Of a stretch of 64,000 bases of DNA, positions 25,215 to 32,577 are shown piece by piece. Where the stretch lies: assembly GCF_016900095.1 (NCBI RefSeq), contig NZ_JACJJP010000006.1, positions 1-64,000 of the forward strand, in the 5' to 3' direction. Origin of the DNA: Gemmiger formicilis. GTDB taxonomy: Bacteria > Bacillota > Clostridia > Oscillospirales > Ruminococcaceae. Positions within the stretch are counted from its first letter, which is position 1, and each line of letters starts with the position of its first letter. Both the position numbers and the translations under genes were made by a program. The notes under the pieces were generated by a model. It was given only the letters and a program-made list of their open reading frames with translations, did not search any database and was not told the DNA's origin.

Positions 25215-25945
25215 ACTACGGCGCAGAACCGGCAGAGCAGGTCGTTCGCTACTCGCTGGAGGGCACCGAAGTTGCCCTGCGTCTTTCGGGATCGGCGGCG
25301 ATCACCTTTGCCAAGTTTGTGGCCGCGATACTCAAGGATCAGAAAAAAGTCCATGGCAAAACCCGGCTGGTCCGCCTGTTGAGGGAGGGCAAGCCGTTAA
25401 AATTCTTCTCAGTGGAAAAAGAGCGGATGCGGGAATTTGCCCACGAGGCAAAGATGCACGGCCTGCTGTTTGTCCCCATGCGGGACAAGACCGATCCCGA
25501 CCATATCGAGATCGCAATCCTGGCGGATGACGCCTCCAAGGTGAATCGTATCTTTGACCGCCTGCAGCTGGATGTAGTGGACACCGGTATGGCAGAAGCG
25601 GTGGATGAGGTGGCGCAGGACATGGAGGTCGTGCCCACTGAAGCACCGGACACTCCGCAGAAAGAACCTCAGAAGGAGGACGAACCGCCGGTTTTTCCTT
25701 TCCCGGCCCGTCGCCAGACGGAGCCGGAACCCGCCCCTCCGTCCATGCCTTCCTCGAACAGCAGCGAGAAATCGCCGCCTATGTGGCCCGGATTCCGCGC
25801 CGACCAGGTGCGGGTCCGGGGTAAACGTCCCAGCGTCCGACTGGAACTGGGCGAGATCCGCGCCATTCTGGCCGCCCGCAAGGAACATTCCCCCATGCCC
25901 AGGTCGCCCATCCGAATCCACCGGGACGGTCCGGTCCGCGGGTAA
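25211..25945 (+). CDS. pcfB: PcfB-family protein (DUF3801)
   Basis: This 244-aa protein has the conserved N-terminal PcfB region (about 1-130): LEGTEVALRLSGSAAITFAK and a following stretch ending in FFSVEKERMREFAHEAKMHG (each shown in part). The C-terminal half is Pro/Glu rich and ends in a basic segment. PcfB proteins work with the coupling protein or relaxosome in Gram-positive conjugation. It is coupled to the upstream gene by ATGA. Confidence 0.85.
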   Translation: MNYGAEPAEQVVRYSLEGTEVALRLSGSAAITFAKFVAAILKDQKKVHGKTRLVRLLREGKPLKFFSVEKERMREFAHEAKMHGLLFVPMRDKTDPDHIEIAILADDASKVNRIFDRLQLDVVDTGMAEAVDEVAQDMEVVPTEAPDTPQKEPQKEDEPPVFPFPARRQTEPEPAPPSMPSSNSSEKSPPMWPGFRADQVRVRGKRPSVRLELGEIRAILAARKEHSPMPRSPIRIHRDGPVRG

Positions 25946-26033
25946 AAGTTTTCCGTTTGTTTTCATTTGCGGGATAGCTATTTGCGCCTGTATGTGATAC
26001 TGTTTCGGTAAAACAAACCAAAGGAGGAAGCCC

Positions 26034-26348
26034 ATGAGCGAACGTATCATGAAGATGGACCGGAACGACAAAAGTATTCTCATCCGCGCACTCCATGCCC
26101 GGTATCGTACCCTGAAAGCCAGTGGGCAGCCTTGTGAAGAAGTAGGACGTCTGATCCTGCGCATCGATGCCACAGACCCCGGATGCCTGCGTCTGGAGGA
26201 GGCCGAATACCTGCTGGCAAGGAATGCCCTCAATGACCTGCGCAACCAGCGCATTGCCAGCGGTGGTTACACCGACGCCGCCGACGCGGCCCTTGCCAAT
26301 CTGCTTCGGGCCAAAGTGCCTTTCCATCTCTTCGGCCATACGCGCTGA
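26034..26348 (+). CDS. Hypothetical protein
   Basis: This 104-aa protein begins MSERIMKMDRNDKSILIRAL. It is mainly helical and charged, with no motif. AAAGGAGGAAG lies upstream of ATG 26034. A terminator follows. The role is unknown. Confidence 0.55.
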   Translation: MSERIMKMDRNDKSILIRALHARYRTLKASGQPCEEVGRLILRIDATDPGCLRLEEAEYLLARNALNDLRNQRIASGGYTDAADAALANLLRAKVPFHLFGHTR

Positions 26349-26364
26349 ATTACCATCTGTATCC

Positions 26365-26396
26365 TGCCAGGGAGTTTTCCCTGGCATTTTTCTTTT
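26365..26396 (+). terminator. Intrinsic terminator
   Basis: TGCCAGGGA pairs perfectly with TCCCTGGCA around GTTT, followed by TTTTTCTTTT. Confidence 0.85.
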
Positions 26397-26401
26397 AGGG
26401 G

Positions 26402-27193
26402 GTGTTGGAACCCAACAATCTGAAACCTGTCTATACCATCGCGTCGCTGTCAGGTGGAAAAGATTCGACGGCGATGCTTCTTCGACTTCTGGAGGAAGCC
26501 CGACCCATCGATGAGATCCTGTTCTGTGACACAGGCTGGGAATTTCCGCAGATGTATGATCACCTGGCCAGACTGGAACGCTACATCGGGCGGCCCATTA
26601 CCCGTCTGAAAGCCCCGCTGACAGCAGAGCAATACTTCTACGAGTATACAGCCAACCCCAACGCCAAGCTGGTCACGGACCGGGGCCTCAGCTGGCCTTC
26701 CCATTCCTGCCGCTGGTGTACCGGGCGTCTGAAAACCCACGTCATCAACAAGCACCTGCGGGATCTGCGCAGGCAGTATCATCTGGTACAGTATGTGGGC
26801 ATTGCTGCGGACGAAGCACACCGCTGTAAGGACCTGCACTACCCGTTGGTGGAATGGGGGATGACGGAAGCAGACTGCCTCAACTATTGCTATGCCCGCG
26901 GCTTCGACTGGGGTGGACTGTACGATATCTTTCGCAGGGTTTCCTGCTGGTGCTGTCCTTTGCAGCCGCTGTCGGAACTGCGGAAGCTTCGTAAACATTG
27001 CCCGAATCTCTGGCAGCGGCTTCTGGAAATGGATGCCCATACTTGGCAGCCTTTCCGCGCCGACTACACTGCCCGACAATTGGAGGCACGTTTTGCTTTG
27101 GAAGAAGAAAGAACCGCACAGGGCCTGCCCGTCACCGGGCGGGCCTTTTTTACTGCCCTGCGGCAGCGATTCGATAAGGAGGGATGTTCTTGA
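26402..27193 (+). CDS. PAPS-reductase/DndC-like PP-loop protein
   Basis: This protein of about 263 aa belongs to the adenine nucleotide alpha-hydrolase (PP-loop) superfamily: SLSGGKDSTAMLLRLLEE near the N terminus. Cysteine clusters SCRWCTGR (about 100-107) and SCWCCPLQP (about 180-188) may hold an Fe-S cluster or zinc, as in PAPS reductase-like and DndC-like proteins. Such genes are frequent in phages and conjugative elements; the substrate is unknown. The start is uncertain: GTG 26402 or TTG 26405, both close to AGGGGG. A terminator-like hairpin lies inside its 3' part. Confidence 0.75.
   Translation: MLEPNNLKPVYTIASLSGGKDSTAMLLRLLEEARPIDEILFCDTGWEFPQMYDHLARLERYIGRPITRLKAPLTAEQYFYEYTANPNAKLVTDRGLSWPSHSCRWCTGRLKTHVINKHLRDLRRQYHLVQYVGIAADEAHRCKDLHYPLVEWGMTEADCLNYCYARGFDWGGLYDIFRRVSCWCCPLQPLSELRKLRKHCPNLWQRLLEMDAHTWQPFRADYTARQLEARFALEEERTAQGLPVTGRAFFTALRQRFDKEGCS
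27122..27151 (+). terminator. Terminator-like hairpin inside the PP-loop gene
   Basis: GGCCTGCCCG pairs with CGGGCGGGCC around TCAC, followed by T6. It lies 42 bp before the stop codon. Confidence 0.55.
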
Positions 27194-27990
27194 ATATCGA
27201 TGATTTCTGGAGCCTGATTGAACGGGCCCAACAGGTGGCCGACCCGCAGAATGAGGCCTCCATGATGGAAGCCTTGTTTTGGGAACTGACCAAGCTGCCT
27301 GACCGGGATTTCTTTGCCTGGTACCGGCTGCAGGAAGCCTTCATGCAGCTGGCCGATACGCCCAAGCTGTGTGCGGCGGCCTCTATCATCAACTACGGCA
27401 CTTCCGATGACCGCTTTATGGATTTTCGCGCCTGGTTGGTCATGCAGGGGCGGGCCGTGTATTTGTCTGCCTTGGCCGCCCCTGACCGTCTGGCCAGGAT
27501 GCGTGTGCCCTTCGGGGGAGCTGAGTGGGAGCTCTGCGGGTATATCGCTATGTATGCTTATACCGGCAGAAAGTATCTCGCATTGTTCCGACCGGACGCC
27601 CCCGATGGGCAGGCGCTGTGCCGCCGCTATCCGGATTGCAAGGATCTGCCGCAGCAGGTGGAGCGCATCTGCATGAACCGTGCGATGATCCGAAGATACG
27701 ATGTGGGTGGGTTTGACCAAGACCTGGAACACCAGATGCTGCAGACCGAGATCGAGTACCGGCTGCATCGAAGCAATATCCCCAGGGATTTCTTTTCGGT
27801 TCAGCACAAAGACGAACCCAAAGAGGATCTGGCTGAAGAACTGGCCAAGACGCTCACCATCGATACCGCAGAAGTGGACCCGGCTTTGCCGCACGCGCTT
27901 CCGGCCTTGTGGAAGAAGCGGACGGACTGGGAAGCCAGTCGGCTTCAGCAACGAAGCGGTACAGGGCGCTGCGAACAGGCAGAGCGCTGA
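27190..27990 (+). CDS. DUF4240-like protein
   Basis: This 266-aa protein begins MNIDDFWSLIERAQQVADPQ and has the early FWxLIExA and FFAWYRLQEAF patterns of DUF4240 proteins. TTG 27190 is preferred, 7 nt after AAGGAGG; ATG 27184 is too close. It overlaps the PP-loop gene end by 4 bp. The function is unknown. Confidence 0.65.
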   Translation: MNIDDFWSLIERAQQVADPQNEASMMEALFWELTKLPDRDFFAWYRLQEAFMQLADTPKLCAAASIINYGTSDDRFMDFRAWLVMQGRAVYLSALAAPDRLARMRVPFGGAEWELCGYIAMYAYTGRKYLALFRPDAPDGQALCRRYPDCKDLPQQVERICMNRAMIRRYDVGGFDQDLEHQMLQTEIEYRLHRSNIPRDFFSVQHKDEPKEDLAEELAKTLTIDTAEVDPALPHALPALWKKRTDWEASRLQQRSGTGRCEQAER

Positions 27991-28009
27991 TAAAGAGAGG
28001 AATTCGATT

Positions 28010-28321
28010 ATGATTGACAACGCCTCAAGGCAGAAATTCTTCGTGGCTGTATCCGATTGTTTGGAGAAACGAGGCTTCTCCACGCACATTACAGAGGAAG
28101 GAAAACTGGCAGTCAGGAACGAGAAAATTCCCGGAACCGTAAAGTTACTTTGTGTTGTGGAGGGCAATGGAGTTATGTATTGCAGCTCCAGTGATTTAAA
28201 AAATGTATTCAAGAAGAAATTGCTGGAGGAAGTGATGGAATGTATCGAGGAGGCGGTACCCCAGGAGAAAAGCCGCAGCTCATCCAGAAAACACTCCAGC
28301 GAGGAAAGAACACGTGACTAA
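28010..28321 (+). CDS. Hypothetical small protein
   Basis: This 103-aa protein begins MIDNASRQKFFVAVSDCLEK and ends in a Ser/Arg/Lys-rich tail. GAGAGG lies 9 nt before ATG 28010. No motif is recognised. It overlaps the next small frame. Confidence 0.5.
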   Translation: MIDNASRQKFFVAVSDCLEKRGFSTHITEEGKLAVRNEKIPGTVKLLCVVEGNGVMYCSSSDLKNVFKKKLLEEVMECIEEAVPQEKSRSSSRKHSSEERTRD

Positions 28322-28424
28322 CAGAATCGATGGCAACGCGACGAACGTATTTGCCGATCCTGCGGCCTGTGCAGCGTTTTTGATCAAAAGCAGTATCATC
28401 TGCTTAAACAGGGTGGTTTGCTGA
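28314..28424 (+). CDS. Possible 36-aa peptide before the coupling protein
   Basis: GTG 28314 opens a frame MTNRIDGNATNVFADPAACA, ending IICLNRVVC. Its stop directly abuts the TTG start of the coupling protein gene. It overlaps the upstream stop by 8 bp and AAAGAAC is only a weak ribosome site. Its close fit between two genes suggests translational coupling, but it may be only a leader. Confidence 0.4.
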   Translation: MTNRIDGNATNVFADPAACAAFLIKSSIICLNRVVC

Positions 28425-30263
28425 TTGCAGAAAACGCCAACTCCATGGTGGATCTGGCTGCTGCCTCTTCCGCTGATCTGGTGGGCCGCAGCGGCCATGG
28501 CTATGCGCTGGCAGCCCGGAATGAATCTGTCCGGCCTGCTGAGCGCCTGCAATGAGATGCTGGCTGAACCGCTTCCTCTTGCATGGAGCAGCCAGACCCC
28601 ACGCTTCCTGCTGATCTTCACCGGCTTGTATGCTGTGATTGCCCTCGTCGCATCCAGTGAACACCGCAACACCCGTCCGGGTGAGGAACACGGCTCTGCC
28701 AGATGGGGGAGCGCCAAAGAGCTCAACCGTCGCTACCGGGATACCCAAGGCCCCAACCTGCTGATGACGCGCAATTTCCGCATCGGCGTGGATGGCTATA
28801 AGCACAAGCACAACACCAATGTGCTGATCGTCGGCGGCGCAGGTGCCGGCAAGACCCGTACCTATGCGGTGCCCAATGTGCTGGAGTCCGGGCGTCTGAC
28901 GATGAAGGGAGCTTTGTGTACCGGCTGCTCCATGGTCATCACCGACCCCAAAGGGGAAATTCTGCGTAAAACTGGTGGCTTCCTTAAGCAAATCGGGTAT
29001 GAAGTCCGGGTGTTCGATCTGCTTAACCCTGACGCATCTTTCTGCTATAACCCCTTTCGGTATGTGCGGGATGACAAGGATGTGCTGCAGCTGATCTCCA
29101 ACCTGATCCAAAATACCACACCACCCCATGCACAGAGCTCCGACCCTTTTTGGGAAAAATCCGAGACTGCGCTGCTCCAGGCCCTCATGCTGTATCTGCT
29201 GCATGAGGCTCCGCCGGAGGAACAGAACTTCGGCATGGTTATGGAGCTGCTGGGCAGCGCCCATGTCAAGGAGGAGGACGAGAGCTACGAGTCGCCCCTG
29301 GATATCCTCTTTGAGCGTCTGGCCATGCGCGATCCGGAAAGCATTGCCGTCAAGCAGTATGGCATTTACAAGCAGGCCGCCGGAAAAACCGCCAAGTCCA
29401 TCCTGGTAAGTGTCGGCGTCCGGCTGGCTGCCTTCAATCTGCCTCAGATCGCCCGACTGACCATGACCGATGAACTGCATCTGGACGAGCTGGGAGAAAA
29501 ACGGGTGGCGCTGTTCTGCTGCATCCCGGATGCGGACCGTTCCCTGAACTATCTGGTGGGCATGGTCTACACCCAGCTGATCCAGACTCTCTTTTATCAG
29601 GCAGACCGTGTCCATCGGGGACGGCTCCCGGTGCCGGTCCACTGCCTGATGGACGAGTTCCCGAATATCTCGCTGCCCAAGGATAGCTTTTTGTCAGCAC
29701 TGGCAACCATGCGTTCCCGCGGCATCTTCTGTTCCATCATTGTGCAGAACATCGCCCAGCTGAAATCCATGTACAAGGACAGCTGGGAATCGCTGGTGGG
29801 CCTGTGCGATGAGTTTCTCTACCTGGGCGGCAATGAGCAAGGCACCCACAAGTACGTGTCCGAGCTGATCGGCAAGGAAACGGTGGAAACCACCAGCCGA
29901 AGCCTTTCACGAGGCCGCAGCGGCAGTAGCAGCACCAGCCACCAGCAAGCAGCCCGCGACCTGATGACCCCCGACGAAGTGCGCCTGCTTTCCAACGACA
30001 AGGCGCTGCTGTTTGTGCGCGGGGAACGTCCGGTCATGGACTGGAAGTACAACCTGCTCCGGCACCCGAACATCCGATTCACCGAAGATGGCGGCACGCC
30101 GCCCTATGACTACACCGCCGCGCCGGATGCCCACGAGGATCTGGTGGGCGATGCCGAAAACTACGAACTGCTGGACATGGATGATTTCCTGCCGACAGCC
30201 GAACAACCGAAACCCATGTTTACTTATCCAAGGAGGGATGCCCATGCATCGCAACAAGATTGA
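28425..30263 (+). CDS. VirD4/TraG-type coupling protein
   Basis: This 612-aa T4CP would link the relaxosome to the secretion channel. Two N-terminal membrane segments (about 8-27 and 60-78) precede GSARWGSAKEL, Walker A GGAGAGKTRTY (about 136-146), VITDPKGEIL and the Walker B-like CLMDEFPNI (about 407-415). The C-terminal part includes a Ser-Gly-rich linker and an acidic end. The start is TTG 28425. Its end overlaps the Maff2-like gene by 20 bp. It is the typical partner of PcfB. Confidence 0.93.
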   Translation: MQKTPTPWWIWLLPLPLIWWAAAAMAMRWQPGMNLSGLLSACNEMLAEPLPLAWSSQTPRFLLIFTGLYAVIALVASSEHRNTRPGEEHGSARWGSAKELNRRYRDTQGPNLLMTRNFRIGVDGYKHKHNTNVLIVGGAGAGKTRTYAVPNVLESGRLTMKGALCTGCSMVITDPKGEILRKTGGFLKQIGYEVRVFDLLNPDASFCYNPFRYVRDDKDVLQLISNLIQNTTPPHAQSSDPFWEKSETALLQALMLYLLHEAPPEEQNFGMVMELLGSAHVKEEDESYESPLDILFERLAMRDPESIAVKQYGIYKQAAGKTAKSILVSVGVRLAAFNLPQIARLTMTDELHLDELGEKRVALFCCIPDADRSLNYLVGMVYTQLIQTLFYQADRVHRGRLPVPVHCLMDEFPNISLPKDSFLSALATMRSRGIFCSIIVQNIAQLKSMYKDSWESLVGLCDEFLYLGGNEQGTHKYVSELIGKETVETTSRSLSRGRSGSSSTSHQQAARDLMTPDEVRLLSNDKALLFVRGERPVMDWKYNLLRHPNIRFTEDGGTPPYDYTAAPDAHEDLVGDAENYELLDMDDFLPTAEQPKPMFTYPRRDAHASQQD

Positions 30264-30579
30264 TATGCCCCGCACCAAACGTCTGACCCGCCGCGCCTTC
30301 GCGCTGTATGCCGCTCTGGTTCTGGTCTGCTGCGCCGCCACGCCGGTGCTGGCCGACGGCGACCCGCTGACTGTTGTCAACAACCTCAGTACCTTCATCT
30401 TCTCCATCATCCGTGCCATCGGCCTGATCCTGCTGGGCTGGGGCATTGTGCAGGTGGGCCTGTCGCTGCAGAGCCATGACCCCAGCCAGCGCAGCCAGGG
30501 CTTCCTGACGCTGGCAGGCGGCATCATCATCACCTTTGCCAAAGAGATCCTGGACCTGATCGTCGGCACCGGAGTTTGA
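30244..30579 (+). CDS. Maff2-family small membrane protein
   Basis: This 111-aa protein has a basic N terminus, a signal-like segment (LYAALVLVCCAATPVLA) and two further hydrophobic helices (FIFSIIRAIGLILLGWGIVQ and FLTLAGGIIITFA). The layout resembles VirB2/TrbC pilin-like subunits, and the Maff2 family occupies this place in Clostridia conjugative elements. AAGGAGG lies 8 nt before ATG 30244. Confidence 0.8.
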   Translation: MHRNKIDMPRTKRLTRRAFALYAALVLVCCAATPVLADGDPLTVVNNLSTFIFSIIRAIGLILLGWGIVQVGLSLQSHDPSQRSQGFLTLAGGIIITFAKEILDLIVGTGV

Positions 30580-30615
30580 TGCGCCGGAAGATATCAGGAA
30601 AGGAGGTGATGCACC

Positions 30616-31452
30616 GTGGGTGACAGCTGGATCGTAAGCAACCTCAATGCTGCCCTGACCACTTGGAATGACAAGCTGGGGGAGATCTGGCAGCTACTGA
30701 CCCAGAGCCCGCAGACCTTCAAGGACGGGCAGGTATGGGCTGTGATGGTGGGCATCCACGGGGCTCTGCAAGCCATTGGTTACGGGCTGCTGGTGCTCTT
30801 CTTCGCAGCCGGTGTGGTCAAGACCTGTGGAACCTTCGTGGAGGCCAAACGCCCCGAACAGGCTCTCAAGCTCTTTATCCGCTTCGCACTTGCCAAGGCT
30901 GCTGTGACCTATGGCCTGGATCTGATGCTGGCCATCTTCCAGATCGTGCAGGGGATGGTCTCCACGGTGATCAACCAATCCGGCGTATCCGGAATGAGTG
31001 CGGTTACACTGCCCCAAGAGCTGATCGACGCCATCAATGAGGTGGGCTTCTGGGACTCCATCCCGCTCTGGGCTGTGACGCTGATCGGCGGGCTGCTCAT
31101 TACCGTACTATCCTTCGTGATGATCCTGACCGTGTATGGCCGGATGTTTTCCCTTTGGATGTACGCGGCCATTGCGCCCATTCCGCTTTCGTCCTTTGCC
31201 GGAGAACCCACGTCCAATGTGGGCAAGAACTTCCTGCGCAGTTATGCCGGTGTCTGCCTGCAGGGCGTAGTCATCGCCTTGGCCTGCATCATCTTCTCCG
31301 CCGTGTCTTCCAGCCCGCCCGCTGTGGATACCAGCGTCTCGGTAGTAACAGCCACTTGGACCTATGTGGGAGAACTGGCCTTCAACCTGCTGGTGCTGGT
31401 TGGCGCGGTGAAAGGATGCGACCGGATCGTAAAGGAAATCGTGGGCTTGTGA
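30616..31452 (+). CDS. TrbL/VirB6-like conjugation channel protein
   Basis: This 278-aa protein has at least five hydrophobic segments (around 46-65, 90-110, 145-170, 180-200, 230-265). The N-terminal amphipathic part and the multi-pass body fit TrbL/VirB6 inner-membrane subunits of the mating channel. GTG 30616 follows AAAGGAGG. It lies just after Maff2 and before PrgI/VirB4, with a TA pair between. Confidence 0.8.
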   Translation: MGDSWIVSNLNAALTTWNDKLGEIWQLLTQSPQTFKDGQVWAVMVGIHGALQAIGYGLLVLFFAAGVVKTCGTFVEAKRPEQALKLFIRFALAKAAVTYGLDLMLAIFQIVQGMVSTVINQSGVSGMSAVTLPQELIDAINEVGFWDSIPLWAVTLIGGLLITVLSFVMILTVYGRMFSLWMYAAIAPIPLSSFAGEPTSNVGKNFLRSYAGVCLQGVVIALACIIFSAVSSSPPAVDTSVSVVTATWTYVGELAFNLLVLVGAVKGCDRIVKEIVGL

Positions 31453-31475
31453 CAAATCTTTCGTAAAATTCATCG

Positions 31476-31504
31476 TTGAATCCTGCAACACTTTCTGCTA
31501 TACT
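31476..31504 (+). promoter_or_regulatory. Promoter of the toxin-antitoxin pair
   Basis: TTGAAT (31476-31481), 17-bp spacer, TATACT (31499-31504), 29 bp before the antitoxin start. It is one of the few clear internal promoters of the conjugation block. Confidence 0.7.
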
Positions 31505-31533
31505 ATGGATAAGAAGCGGAAAGGAGCGTACCT

Positions 31534-31779
31534 ATGCCTAATATCAAGCCAATCTCGGATTTGCGTAACTACAACGAAGTACTGCGGGACGTGTCTGTGA
31601 ATGAACCGGTATTTCTGACTCGAAACGGCAGAGGCCGTTATGCTGTGGTAGACATCGAGGAATACGAAAGAACACGTGCAGGGCTGAAGCTGCTGGCAGA
31701 ACTGGCCCGCGGTGAACGCTCCGGTCGGGAGAACGGATGGCTCGCTCTGGATGATGTCGAGTCAGAATTTCTGGGGTGA
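31534..31779 (+). CDS. Phd/YefM-family antitoxin
   Basis: This 81-aa protein has the Phd/YefM DNA-binding fold: ISDLRNYNEVLRDVSVNEPV, TRNGRGRYAVVDIEEYE, then a C-terminal toxin-neutralising helix. AAAGGAG precedes ATG 31534. It is followed 3 bp later by the toxin gene. It probably represses its own promoter. Confidence 0.9.
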   Translation: MPNIKPISDLRNYNEVLRDVSVNEPVFLTRNGRGRYAVVDIEEYERTRAGLKLLAELARGERSGRENGWLALDDVESEFLG

Positions 31780-31782
31780 GCT

Positions 31783-32115
31783 ATGGCAAAAGTGTATCTG
31801 TCAGGACTGGCCAAACAAGATCTATCTGATGCGAAACGGTATATTTCCGAGGAGCTGCAAAATCCGGAAGCGGCCAAGCGAGTACTGGCACGCATCTTCA
31901 AATCTCTTCGCGTTTTGGAACAGTTTCCCTATTCGGGAACACCGCTCCAGATTACGGGGATCGAAACGGGATATCGTAGTGTTGCCAGTGAAAGCTATCG
32001 CATCTTTTATCATGGCGATGAAGAATCCGTCTATGTTGTCCGCATCCTTTACGGACGGCGGGACTTCATGCGGATTCTGTTTGGTGTGACACCAGCACCG
32101 GATGATGAAGAATGA
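31783..32115 (+). CDS. RelE/ParE-family toxin
   Basis: This 110-aa protein has the RelE/ParE form: KVYLSGLAKQDLSDAKRYIS, FPYSGTPLQITG, YRSVASESYRIFYH, VRILYGRRDFMRIL. ParE members act on gyrase and RelE members on mRNA; the subtype is not clear. It would stabilise the element in its host. It is paired with the upstream antitoxin. Confidence 0.9.
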   Translation: MAKVYLSGLAKQDLSDAKRYISEELQNPEAAKRVLARIFKSLRVLEQFPYSGTPLQITGIETGYRSVASESYRIFYHGDEESVYVVRILYGRRDFMRILFGVTPAPDDEE

Positions 32116-32141
32116 ACTCTGAAATGGGATCGTAACAGGAA

Positions 32142-32170
32142 CGGGCAGTCATTTTGGCTGCCCGCTTTTT
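32142..32170 (+). terminator. Terminator after the TA pair
   Basis: CGGGCAG pairs with CTGCCCG around TCATTTTGG, followed by CTTTTTTG. Confidence 0.8.
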
Positions 32171-32196
32171 TGTTTCAAGCAAAGGAGTGATTGCCT

Positions 32197-32577
32197 ATGG
32201 AAATCAAAATTCCCAAAGAAGTCCGGGACTACCATGAGACTATCTTCTTCGGTCTCAACACCCGGCAGTTTATCTGCTCACTGCTGGCCCTTGGGGTGGC
32301 GGTGGGCGTTTATTTTTTGCTCCGTCCGCTACTGGGAACGGAGGAAATCGGCTGGGTCTGCATCCTGGCCGCCGCACCCTTCGCGGCCTGCGGATTTTTC
32401 TCCTACCACGGTATGACCGCCGAGCAGCTGTTTTGGGCGTGGTGCAAATCCGAGATTCTGAGCCCCAAACGGCTGGTCTATCGTTCCAACAGCTATTACT
32501 ACGATGCAATCCAGGGAGGAATGCGTATGAAGAAACCCAAACAGAAAAAGCGCAGCCGTAAGGAGAAGCGCCATTGA
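32197..32577 (+). CDS. PrgI-family membrane protein (VirB3-like)
   Basis: This 126-aa protein begins MEIKIPKEVRDYHETIFFGL, followed by two hydrophobic segments (about 22-45 and 53-75) and a very basic C terminus (KKPKQKKRSRKEKRH). This is the PrgI family, which sits beside VirB4 in Gram-positive type IV systems. AAAGGAG precedes ATG 32197. It overlaps the VirB4 start by 4 bp. Confidence 0.9.
   Translation: MEIKIPKEVRDYHETIFFGLNTRQFICSLLALGVAVGVYFLLRPLLGTEEIGWVCILAAAPFAACGFFSYHGMTAEQLFWAWCKSEILSPKRLVYRSNSYYYDAIQGGMRMKKPKQKKRSRKEKRH

Noticed and set aside
31783-32115. TA pair as the source of the module border at 32142
   Set aside because: The genes before and after are both standard conjugation genes in the same direction, so no border is needed.
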